A stretch of DNA of 64,000 bases. Source: Streptomyces sp. NBC_01016. Lineage in GTDB: Bacteria > Actinomycetota > Actinomycetes > Streptomycetales > Streptomycetaceae. Positions 57,085 through 64,000 of the stretch are shown here, piece after piece. The notes under the pieces were generated by a model that made no database searches, was not told the DNA's origin, and saw only the letters and a program-made list of their open reading frames with translations. Each line of letters opens with the position of its first letter. The first letter of the stretch is position 1. Both the position numbers and the translations under genes were made by a program. The DNA is taken from NCBI RefSeq assembly GCF_026341035.1, contig NZ_JAPEOQ010000002.1, positions 1,860,001 through 1,924,000 of the forward strand. Reading direction: 5' to 3'.

Positions 57085-58092
57085 ATGGCGCGGCGGCCGA
57101 CCGTCACCAGCGTGCAGATCGCCCGCGAGGCCGGAGTGGCGCAGTCGACCGTCTCCCGCGTCCTGAACGGCGGGAGCGTCGCGCCCGAGACGCGCCGCCG
57201 CGTGCTCGAAGTGGTCGCCAAGTACGACTTCCAGCCCAGCCAGGCCGCGCGCAGCCTCGTGGGCTCACGCTCCGGCCTGATCGGCGTGGTCATCCGCGAT
57301 CTGACGAACCCGTTCTACCCGGTCATGGTCAAGGCGATGGAGCGCGTCCTGCACGAGCAGGGCATGCGCCTGACCCTGGTCACGGACGTGATGACCGCGG
57401 AGGAGGGGCTCGCGCAGCTGCGCCGCGAGGGTGTCGACGGGGTCGTGTTCACCTCGGCGCTGCAGGACGAGCCGCTGGCGCACCGCACCGCCGGGCACGG
57501 CATCCCCGTCGTGCTGGTCCACCGCACTCTCGACGACTTCCCCGCCGACCAGGTCGAGGCCGACAACCCGACCGCGGGCGAGCTGGCGGCCGAGCATCTG
57601 CTGGGCCTCGGGCACCGGCGGATCGCGATGGTCTGCGGTCTGGCCCGATCGAGCACGGCCCAGCAGCGCGGCCGCGGATTCCGCGACCGGGTGCGGGCCG
57701 CCGACGGCGTCGCCCTCACCGAGATCGACGGCGATTACGACTACGACACCGCCTACGCGGCGGTGCGGGCGCTGCTCGCCGCCCCCGAGCGGCCGACGGC
57801 GCTCTACTGCCACAACGACATCATGGCGTACGCGGCGCTGAACGCCGCCGCTGCCGAAGGCGTGGACGTGCCGGGGGAGTTGAGCGTGGTGGGCTGCGAC
57901 GACGTGCCGCTCTCCGCGTGGGAGCGCATCGACCTGACGACCGTGCGCCAGCCGCTGGAGCGGATCGCGCAGGTCGGCGTGGAGCTGCTGCTCGGCCGGC
58001 TCGAGGACCCCGAGCTGCCGCACCGGCACGAGGTGCTGCCGGTGGAGTTCGTCGGACGCTCGACCACGGGCCCGGCGCAGATCCCCTCGTAG
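57085..58092 (+). CDS. LacI-family regulator
   Basis: 335 aa. HTH TSVQIAREAGVAQSTVSRVLNGGSVAPETRRRVLE, hinge QAARSLVGSRSGLIGVVI, and effector domain with DNPTAGELAAEHLLGLGHRRIAM. It is followed by twin palindromes and a HisD-family dehydrogenase, its likely target. ATG 57085. Its stop lies in the first unit of a 12-bp tandem array. Confidence 0.93.
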   Translation: MARRPTVTSVQIAREAGVAQSTVSRVLNGGSVAPETRRRVLEVVAKYDFQPSQAARSLVGSRSGLIGVVIRDLTNPFYPVMVKAMERVLHEQGMRLTLVTDVMTAEEGLAQLRREGVDGVVFTSALQDEPLAHRTAGHGIPVVLVHRTLDDFPADQVEADNPTAGELAAEHLLGLGHRRIAMVCGLARSSTAQQRGRGFRDRVRAADGVALTEIDGDYDYDTAYAAVRALLAAPERPTALYCHNDIMAYAALNAAAAEGVDVPGELSVVGCDDVPLSAWERIDLTTVRQPLERIAQVGVELLLGRLEDPELPHRHEVLPVEFVGRSTTGPAQIPS

Positions 58093-58140
58093 ATCCCTTC
58101 CTGGATCTCTTCGTAAATCCCTCTTGAGAACCCTCTTGAC
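58081..58140. repeat. 12-bp degenerate tandem array starting at the LacI stop
   Basis: Five units: atcccctcgtag (includes the stop), atcccttcctgg, atctcttcgtaa, atccctcttgag and aaccctcttgac. It precedes the promoter and twin operators of the next gene. Confidence 0.75.
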
Positions 58141-58166
58141 CGTTCAACCCTTCGTCTTCCATTCTG

Positions 58167-58195
58167 TGGATACGTATCCAATGGATACGTATCCA
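58167..58195. promoter_or_regulatory. Twin perfect palindromic operators (LacI type)
   Basis: TGGATACGTATCCA at 58167-58180 and again at 58182-58195, separated by one base. Each is a perfect 14-bp palindrome with the central CG step typical of LacI operators. The pair starts 49 bases before the dehydrogenase start. Confidence 0.85.
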
Positions 58196-58215
58196 TCACG
58201 AGTGAGGAGCTGGGC

Positions 58216-59535
58216 GTGTCCCGCACCATCAAGGCCGCCACCACCCCGTCCACCGCGCCGTCCGGCAACGACACCGTCGGGCAGGCCGTCCGCGAGCTGA
58301 TCGCCGACGTGCGCGGCCGCGGCGACGCGGCCGTCCGTGAACTGTCGGCGCGCTTCGACCGCTGGGAGCCGGAGTCCTTCCGCCTGGACGGCGAGCGGCT
58401 CACCGAGATCATCGGCACGCTCGACCCCCAGGTGATCGAGGACATCAAGACGGTCCAGGCCAACGTCCGCCGGTTCGCCGAGGCGCAGCGCGACTCGATG
58501 TCCGAGATCGAGATCGAGACCGCCCCGGGCGTCTTCCTCGGCCACCGGCACGTGCCGGTGCAGTCCGTCGGCGCCTACATCCCCGGCGGCCGCTACCCGC
58601 TGACCGCCTCCGCGCACATGACGATCGTGACGGCGAAGGCCGCCGGTGTGCCGCGCGTCGTCGCCTGCACGCCGCCGATCCGCGGCGAGATCCCCGCCGC
58701 GACCATCGCCGCCATGCACTTCGCGGGCGCCGACGAGATCTACGTCCTCGGCGGCGTCCAGGCGGTCGCCGCGATGGCCGTCGGCACGGAGACCGTCAAG
58801 CCGGTCGACATGCTCGCGGGGCCCGGCAACGCGTACGTCGCCGAGGCCAAGCGCCAGCTGTTCGGCGAGGTCGGCATCGACCTGTTCGCCGGGCCGACCG
58901 AGATCCTGGTCGTCGCGGACGACGCCGCCGACCCGTTCGTCGCGGCCGTCGACCTGCTCTCGCAGGCCGAGCACGGACCGGACTCGCCCGCCGCCCTGGT
59001 GACGACGAGTCAGCGGGTCGCCGACGAGGTGCAGCGGCACATCGACGAGATCCTGCCCGGCATGCAGACCGGCGACATCGCCGGCCCGGCCTGGCGCGAC
59101 CACGGCCAGATCATCCTGGTCGACGACCTCGACGAGGCCTACCGCGTCGCCGACGGCTTCGCGTACGAGCACGTGCAGATCCTCACCGAGAACCCGCGCG
59201 AGGCCCTGGACAAGATGCACGCCTACGGCGCCCTGTTCCTCGGCGAGGGCACCTGCGTCTCCTACGGCGACAAGGTGATCGGCACCAACCACGTGCTGCC
59301 CACCCGCGGCGCAGCCCGCTACACCGGCGGCCTGTGGGTCGGCATGTATCTGCGCACCGTCACGTACCAGGAGGTGCGCGAGGAGAAGTCCTCCGCCGAG
59401 CTCGGGGAGCTGTGCGGCCGCGCGGCCCGCGTCGAGCTGTTCGAGGGGCACGCCCGCTCCGGCGACGTCCGCGCCGCCAAGTACGCCGGCGCCACGCTGC
59501 CGTGGACCGACCACTACGAGTCCGCCCGCTCCTGA
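58216..59535 (+). CDS. HisD-family dehydrogenase, sulfopropanediol 3-dehydrogenase-like (HpsN)
   Basis: 439 aa. HisD fold with VGAYIPGGRYPLTASAHM, AGPGNAYVAEAKRQLFG, GIDLFAGPTE and LLSQAEHGPDSPAALVT. SYGDKVIGTNHVLPT and AARYTGGLWVG resemble, as I recall, HpsN, which oxidises 2,3-dihydroxypropane-1-sulfonate to sulfolactate, rather than true HisD. It has its own LacI regulator and a transporter and is far from any his gene. GTG 58216 has a gaggag site. Confidence 0.8.
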   Translation: MSRTIKAATTPSTAPSGNDTVGQAVRELIADVRGRGDAAVRELSARFDRWEPESFRLDGERLTEIIGTLDPQVIEDIKTVQANVRRFAEAQRDSMSEIEIETAPGVFLGHRHVPVQSVGAYIPGGRYPLTASAHMTIVTAKAAGVPRVVACTPPIRGEIPAATIAAMHFAGADEIYVLGGVQAVAAMAVGTETVKPVDMLAGPGNAYVAEAKRQLFGEVGIDLFAGPTEILVVADDAADPFVAAVDLLSQAEHGPDSPAALVTTSQRVADEVQRHIDEILPGMQTGDIAGPAWRDHGQIILVDDLDEAYRVADGFAYEHVQILTENPREALDKMHAYGALFLGEGTCVSYGDKVIGTNHVLPTRGAARYTGGLWVGMYLRTVTYQEVREEKSSAELGELCGRAARVELFEGHARSGDVRAAKYAGATLPWTDHYESARS

Positions 59536-59578
59536 CCCCACAGGGCCGCCCCGCTCACCCCCGATCAACGGAGATCCC

Positions 59579-60934
59579 ATGGCCACCGCCGCCACCCCGA
59601 CACCGGAGCAACTCCGGCGCCGGTCACTGCAGTCCGGCACCATCGGCGCGATCGTCGAGTGGTACGAGTACACGATCTACGGCACCGCAGCGGCGCTTGT
59701 GTTCGGGCACCTGTTCTTCCCGAACCTGTCGCCCGGCATCGGCCAGATCGTCTCGCTCGCCTCGTTCGGCGTGGGGTTCCTGGCCCGCCCGATCGGCGCG
59801 TTCGTCGCCGGACACCTCGGGGACCGGATCGGCCGCAAGTCCACGCTGATCCTCACGTTCTCGATCATGACGGTGGCCACGGCGGCGATCGGCCTCGTGC
59901 CGACCTACGACCAAATAGGCGTCGCGGCACCGCTGTTGCTGTGCGTGCTGCGGCTCGCGCAGGGTTTCGCCGTGGGTGGCGAGTGGGGCGGGGCGGCCAT
60001 CGTCGCCGTCGAGAACGCACCGAAGAAGCGGCGCGGCTACTTCGGCTCCTGGCCGCAGATCGGGGTCTCGGCGGGCCTGTTGCTGGGCACGGCCGCGGTG
60101 TCGCTCGCGTCGTGGCTCTCCGGTGACGCCTTCGACGAGTGGGGCTGGCGACTGCCGTTCCTGCTCAGCGTGATCCTCGCCGCCGTCGGCTTCTTCATCC
60201 GCCTGCGGGCCACCGAGAGCCCGGCGTTCCTCGAGGAGAAGCGCAAGATGGACGCCGAGCTGGAGCGCCGCAAGGCGCCCGCGGCGGTCGTCTTCCGCGA
60301 CCACCGCAAGGCCCTGCTGATCACGATCTTCGGCCGCTTCGCGGAGGCCGGGAACTACTACCTGTTCACGACCTTCATCCTGTCCTACGTCACCACCACC
60401 CTCGGCGCGCCGAAGAGCTACGGCCTGACGGCGTCGATGATCGGCGCCGCGGTGAACATCGTGATGATCCCGGTGTTCGGGGCCGTCTCCGACCGCATCG
60501 GACGCGTCCGCACCTTCCTCATCGGCGGTGCGCTGATCGTGGTCACGACCTGGCCGGTCTTCGCGCTGGTGCACACCGGGCAGCTGTGGGCGATCGTCGC
60601 GGGAGTGGTGCTGTTCCTCGCCCTCGGCCACGCCATGGTGTACGCGCCGCTGCCCGCCCTGTACTGCGAGATGTTCCCCACGGCGGTCCGCTACTCGGGC
60701 ATCTCCATCGGGTACCAGATGGCCTCGATCCTGCTGGCGAGCTTCACTCCGGCGCTGGCCGGCGCGATGGTGCTGTGGGCCGACGGGGGCCTCTGGATGG
60801 TGATCGCGTTCGCCATCGTGACGACGGTGATCGCCATGGTGGCCATCGCCTTCGCGCCGGACCTGCGGGACCGGGAGCTGGCGGAGGTCGGCGCGGCGCC
60901 GGAGCGGGACGCGCAGCCCGTGCCCGCGCACTGA
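59579..60934 (+). CDS. MFS metabolite:proton symporter (MHS family)
   Basis: 451 aa with 12 hydrophobic segments. VEWYEYTIYGTAAALVFG, DRIGRKSTLILTFSIM, LRLAQGFAVGGEWGGAAI and RATESPAF are MHS (KgtP/ShiA/ProP) blocks. It would import an organic acid, possibly the sulfonate substrate of the dehydrogenase 43 bases upstream. Operon with it under the LacI operators. Confidence 0.9.
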   Translation: MATAATPTPEQLRRRSLQSGTIGAIVEWYEYTIYGTAAALVFGHLFFPNLSPGIGQIVSLASFGVGFLARPIGAFVAGHLGDRIGRKSTLILTFSIMTVATAAIGLVPTYDQIGVAAPLLLCVLRLAQGFAVGGEWGGAAIVAVENAPKKRRGYFGSWPQIGVSAGLLLGTAAVSLASWLSGDAFDEWGWRLPFLLSVILAAVGFFIRLRATESPAFLEEKRKMDAELERRKAPAAVVFRDHRKALLITIFGRFAEAGNYYLFTTFILSYVTTTLGAPKSYGLTASMIGAAVNIVMIPVFGAVSDRIGRVRTFLIGGALIVVTTWPVFALVHTGQLWAIVAGVVLFLALGHAMVYAPLPALYCEMFPTAVRYSGISIGYQMASILLASFTPALAGAMVLWADGGLWMVIAFAIVTTVIAMVAIAFAPDLRDRELAEVGAAPERDAQPVPAH

Positions 60935-60940
60935 CCGGCC

Positions 60941-61567
60941 CTACGTGAAGGCCCTTTGCATGGCGCCGAGTTCGCTCAGCAGGTCCATGGAGCGGGGCCA
61001 ACGTCCGTAACCGGAAGCGGGGTTGAGGTGGCCCACCGGGCCGAGGTCCACGAGGCGGCTGCCCCAGTAGGCGGCCAGGGAACTCGCCCGGTCGAAGGAG
61101 GCCAAGGGGTCGTTCCTGCTCGCGGCGACGATGCTGGGGAAGGGGAGCCGCTCGCGCGGGACCGGTGACCAGCCGTGCTCGCGCAGCTCCTTGCGGGAGG
61201 GGTAGCCGTCGGGCAGTTCGGCGTCGAAGTCGGGTGGGGCGGCGAGCAGCGCTCCGACGACGCGTGCGCGGTGCTGCCGTGCCCAGTGGACGGTGGTCAG
61301 CACGCCCGCGCTGTGCGCCACCAGGAGGACGGGTCCGGGCGTGTCCATCAACTCCCGTTGCAGTGCTGTCACTTGAGCGGCGCGGCCGAGGCGGTCGCGT
61401 TCCAGTGGTGGGACGGTGCGGGAGCGGGGGAGTTCGTGGGCGAGGTGGGTCTGCCAGTGGTCCGGGACGTGGTCCCGCAGGCCGGGGACGATCACCACGG
61501 TGGGCTGTTCCGGGTTGCTCATGCTGCTCAGGTTGTTCATGTTGCTCACGTTGCTCATGCTGTTCAT
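60941..61567 (-). CDS. RBBP9/YdeN-type alpha/beta-hydrolase
   Basis: 208 aa. VVIVPGLRDHVPDHWQTHL and the nucleophile in LVAHSAGVLTTVHW define the RBBP9/YdeN serine-hydrolase group; the distal His is in VDLGPVGHLNPASGYG. ATG 61567 overlaps the MFS stop (ATGA). The first 16 residues, a Ser/Asn/Met repeat, come from six 9-bp DNA units; MSNPEQP (ATG 61522) is an alternative start. Confidence 0.85.
   Translation of the reverse strand: MNSMSNVSNMNNLSSMSNPEQPTVVIVPGLRDHVPDHWQTHLAHELPRSRTVPPLERDRLGRAAQVTALQRELMDTPGPVLLVAHSAGVLTTVHWARQHRARVVGALLAAPPDFDAELPDGYPSRKELREHGWSPVPRERLPFPSIVAASRNDPLASFDRASSLAAYWGSRLVDLGPVGHLNPASGYGRWPRSMDLLSELGAMQRAFT
61514..61567. repeat. Six 9-bp tandem units at the hydrolase N-terminus
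   Basis: Units gttgctcat, gctgctcag, gttgttcat, gttgctcac, gttgctcat and gctgttcat, read on the plus strand. On the gene strand they encode MNS-MSN-VSN-MNN-LSS-MSN and supply several ATG codons in one frame. Confidence 0.85.
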
Positions 61568-62856
61568 GGGGAGGGCTCCAGGGAGGTCGGGCGGCGCAGG
61601 TCCTTCTCGTATGTGCTTCTGCCGATGGCGAAGGCCGTGGCGCCCAGGAGTGCGACCAGCGGGATCACGCGCAGCGCTCCGCCCAGGCCCAGGTGGTCGG
61701 CGAGCATGCCGGTCAGGGCGGGGCCGGGCGCCAGGCCGATGAGGCTGTTGGCGAGGGTGAGCGTGGCGAGCGCCGTCGCCGCGATGGCGGCGGGCGTCAG
61801 GCTCGCCACCATCGCCGCCGCGGGGCCCGACGTGCCACCCGCGAGCAGTGTGCCGAGGCCGACGAGCACGAGCTGTGCCGGTCCGGTCGGCAGCAGGAAA
61901 CCGGTGGTCAGGAGGGTCAGTGAGCCGAGGCTGCAGACGATGGCCACGCTCCAGTTGCGGATCGGCGCCGCACGGCTGAGCCGGTCGGCGACGGCGCCGC
62001 AGGCGATCATCCCGATCCCGCCGATGAGGGCGAACACCCCCGCCGCCAGGCCCGCCTTGCTCGTCGGCAGCCCGTACGCCCGGTCCAGATAGCTGGGCAT
62101 CCACGTCAGCAGCGCCATCGCCAGGAACATCTGCAGACCGCTGCCGACGTAGGCGCAGATGACCGAGACCGAGTTGAACAGGTGGGGCAACTGCGGGCGG
62201 ACCGGCGCGCGTTGGGTGCGGCCGGAGCGCCGCTCGGTGCCGCCGATCCGGCGTTCCTTGACGACGAGTCCGTAGACGACCGCGAGCACGAGCCCGTACA
62301 GGCCCATCACGCCGAACGCCCAGCGCCAGCCGTGCGCCTGCGCCACGACGCCGCCGACCGAGACACCGAGGACGGACCCGAACGACCCCCCGGCCATGAA
62401 CGCGCCGGCCAGCGTCGCCCGCAGGGCCACGGGGAAGACGCTGAGCACGACCGCGATGCCGACGCTGCCGTACGCCGCCTCTCCGATGCCGACCACGAAG
62501 CGGGCCAGGAACATCTCGCCGTAGCCCGCCGCGACGGCGCAGCCCAGGGTCGCCAGGCTCCACATCGACGCGGCCGCGACCAGGATCCGCACCCGCCCCC
62601 ACCGGTCCGCGAGCAGGGACAGCGGGAACGTCAGCACGCCGACCATGAGGGCGACGACACCGCTCAAGGTGCCCAACTGGCCGTCGGACAGCAGCCATTG
62701 GGCCTTGAGCATCGGGAAGACGGCGTTGAGCACCTGCCGCGACATGTAGTCGGACAGCAGCAGCGCGAAACTCAGCGCGAACACCAGCCACGCGTAACGA
62801 CGCGACACGACCGGAGGGGAGTCCACGGCCCCCGACGTCAGTACGGCCCCGGCCAT
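61564..62856 (-). CDS. MFS transporter
   Basis: 430 aa with 12 hydrophobic segments. LLSDYMSRQVLNAVFP, DRWGRVRILVAAASMWS and YGLVVKERR are MFS blocks. Hexuronate or aromatic-acid MFS members are similar. ATG 62856 overlaps the dioxygenase stop, and its stop overlaps the hydrolase start, so all three are co-translated. Confidence 0.88.
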   Translation of the reverse strand: MAGAVLTSGAVDSPPVVSRRYAWLVFALSFALLLSDYMSRQVLNAVFPMLKAQWLLSDGQLGTLSGVVALMVGVLTFPLSLLADRWGRVRILVAAASMWSLATLGCAVAAGYGEMFLARFVVGIGEAAYGSVGIAVVLSVFPVALRATLAGAFMAGGSFGSVLGVSVGGVVAQAHGWRWAFGVMGLYGLVLAVVYGLVVKERRIGGTERRSGRTQRAPVRPQLPHLFNSVSVICAYVGSGLQMFLAMALLTWMPSYLDRAYGLPTSKAGLAAGVFALIGGIGMIACGAVADRLSRAAPIRNWSVAIVCSLGSLTLLTTGFLLPTGPAQLVLVGLGTLLAGGTSGPAAAMVASLTPAAIAATALATLTLANSLIGLAPGPALTGMLADHLGLGGALRVIPLVALLGATAFAIGRSTYEKDLRRPTSLEPSP

Positions 62857-63722
62857 CAGAACGGTCGGTCGCCGGTGATGCCGGCGCGCTCCATGCGGCG
62901 CACGGCGGGCCAGTAGTCCTGGACGGCGTAGTGCTGGGTCGAGCGGTTGTCCCAGATTGCGACCGAGTCCGGGCTCCAGCGCCAGCGCACCTGGTACTCG
63001 GGGACGGCCGCCTGGCTGATCAGATACCGCAGGAGGTCGGCGGCGCCGGGCGCGTAGTCCTGGCCGAAGCGCACGTTCTCGGGCCGGTGGTAGTTCACGA
63101 AGTGCGTGGTGAACGCGTTGACGAAGAGGATCTTCTCGCCGGTCTCCGGGTGTGTGCGCACCACCGGGTGTTCCGCGTCGGGGAAGCGTTCCTTGAGCGC
63201 GTGCCGCTCCGCCGTCGGCAGAGCCGCGCCGAACGTCGCCTCGATGCTGTGCCGGGCGCGCAGCCCCTCGATGCGCTGCTTGACCCGGTCGGGCAGGCGC
63301 CGGTACGCCTCGGCCATGTCGATCCACATGGTGTCGCCGCCGACCGCCGGGCCCTCGACGCAGCGCAGCACCGCACCCATGGGCGGGCACTCGCGCCACG
63401 TCGCGTCGCAGTGCAGGGCGTTCTCGTAGTGCTCGGGCTTGCTGTCGAGGTCCTTGTAGATGCGGACGAGACCGGGGTGCTCGGGGTCGCTGCCCGCCAC
63501 CGGATGGTCCTCGAGCGGGCCGAAGCGAGAGGCGAAGGTGACGTGTTCGGCCCGCGACATGTCCTGGTCGCGCAGGAACAACACCTTGTACTGGAGGAGG
63601 AGTTGACGGATCTCGGCGAACAGCTCCTCGTCGCGGGCCGCGTCGCTGAGCTGAACGCCGTGCAGCTCGGCGCCGAGTGTGCAGGTCAGGGGTTCGACGG
63701 TGAGGGCGGTACGGACAGGCAT
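62856..63722 (-). CDS. TauD/TfdA-family dioxygenase
   Basis: 288 aa. Iron ligands HCD (ALHCDATW, near residue 104) and distal His in STQHYAV; 2-oxoglutarate Arg in VRRMER. TauD family enzyme for an organosulfonate, alkyl sulfate or aryloxyacid. It is encoded between a quinone oxidoreductase and an MFS transporter, and near the HpsN-like dehydrogenase. Distinct in sequence from the dioxygenase at 13256. Confidence 0.88.
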   Translation of the reverse strand: MPVRTALTVEPLTCTLGAELHGVQLSDAARDEELFAEIRQLLLQYKVLFLRDQDMSRAEHVTFASRFGPLEDHPVAGSDPEHPGLVRIYKDLDSKPEHYENALHCDATWRECPPMGAVLRCVEGPAVGGDTMWIDMAEAYRRLPDRVKQRIEGLRARHSIEATFGAALPTAERHALKERFPDAEHPVVRTHPETGEKILFVNAFTTHFVNYHRPENVRFGQDYAPGAADLLRYLISQAAVPEYQVRWRWSPDSVAIWDNRSTQHYAVQDYWPAVRRMERAGITGDRPF

Positions 63723-63761
63723 GGGTACTCCCGGAGAAGCGCGGAGAGGTTCGGAGGAGGT

Positions 63762-64000
63762 TCAGAGGACGAAGACGGACGAGCCCGTCGTGCGGCCCGA
63801 CTCCAGGGCGCGGTGCGCGTCCACCGCGTCCGGCAGCGCGAACCGCTGCGGGATCCGGACCGTGATCCGGCCGGCCGCCACGTGGTCGAACAACTCCCCG
63901 GCGAGGGCGGACCGTTCGGCCGGATCCGCGATGTAGTCGGCGAGCGCGGGCCGCGTCACGAACAGCGAGCCGTGGACGGCCAGTTGCATGGCGTCCAGCG
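63762..64000 (-). CDS. NADPH:quinone reductase (MDR zinc-alcohol-dehydrogenase-like), C-terminal part
   Basis: Only the last ~80 codons are in the window. MQLAVHGSLFVTRPALADYIADPAERSALAGELFDHVAAGRI and DAVDAHRALESGRTTGSSVFVL (each in parts) match the C-terminus of Qor proteins, which often follow this exact ALADYI...HRALE pattern. The 5' end is beyond 64000. It stops 40 bases before the TauD gene in the same operon. Confidence 0.85.
   Translation of the reverse strand, partial: LDAMQLAVHGSLFVTRPALADYIADPAERSALAGELFDHVAAGRITVRIPQRFALPDAVDAHRALESGRTTGSSVFVL

Noticed and set aside
58216..59535. Histidine biosynthesis gene hisD
   Set aside because: The fold is HisD, but there are no other his genes nearby. 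It has a private LacI regulator and importer, and several blocks fit the sulfopropanediol dehydrogenase branch better.

Overview
This is a high-GC actinobacterial chromosome segment, almost certainly Streptomyces. Codons end overwhelmingly in G or C, GTG starts are common, and many genes overlap by GTGA or ATGA. The content is also typical of the genus: a WhiJ-like XRE/DUF6879 cluster, a DUF574 methyltransferase, an ECF41 sigma factor, and MocR, ROK and HutC-type GntR regulators.

Layout. (1) 1-10455 is a catecholate siderophore locus. It encodes a ferri-siderophore esterase (cut by the window edge), a binding lipoprotein, the 2,3-dihydroxybenzoate enzymes DhbA, DhbC, DhbE and DhbB, a free-standing aryl carrier protein, and a one-module C-A-T-TE NRPS whose A-domain pocket reads as serine. 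The predicted product is enterobactin or a close relative. (2) 10477-12892 is a methyltransferase gene split by a TnpB-only IS200/IS605-type element; removing 10960-12547 restores the frame exactly. (3) 13012-14230 is a TauD-type dioxygenase with a possible Cys-containing leader peptide. (4) 14208-19084 is a ~4.8 kb island between direct repeats made of the 3' ends of the two flanking genes. It carries a LysE exporter with its LysR regulator, a transposase scrap, and an XRE/DUF6879 pair divergent from four small overlapping genes. A helically phased array of GAAC motifs lies between the two small operons. (5) 19058-26732 is housekeeping: a CoA-binding protein, an APC permease, a YigZ/IMPACT protein, and SbcD/SbcC.

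(6) 26755-29554 encodes a B12-binding protein with the CarH-type light-sensing signature W-x9-EH but no DNA-binding domain, behind a PAS-GAF-PP2C phosphatase. This is a candidate light-to-partner-switching module. (7) 29690-44150 is mixed metabolism and regulation: SRPBCC, SDR, DUF885 peptidase, Lrp with a PLP lyase, an ACT-GNAT fusion, PhoD with a PHO-box-like site, MocR/EamA, ECF41, GntR and ROK. (8) 44281-47984 is a NarL-type two-component system divergent from a two-gene ABC exporter. (9) 48071-50862 holds a DUF574 methyltransferase, a Mug glycosylase that apparently starts at CTG, and PurB. (10) 51027-56992 has an XRE-cupin regulator (apparently leaderless), a POT peptide transporter and a FAD amine oxidoreductase, then a LysR divergent from an aldo/keto reductase and an SRPBCC protein. 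(11) 57085-64000 has a LacI regulator, twin perfect palindromic operators, an HpsN-like (HisD-family) dehydrogenase and an MHS transporter. These face a TauD/MFS/hydrolase/quinone-reductase operon, which suggests sulfonate or other small organic acid use.

A theme across the window is the number of short tandem duplications (6 to 33 bp units). Several straddle a stop codon or lie in a 5' leader or N-terminus. No rRNA, tRNA or CRISPR array was recognised.
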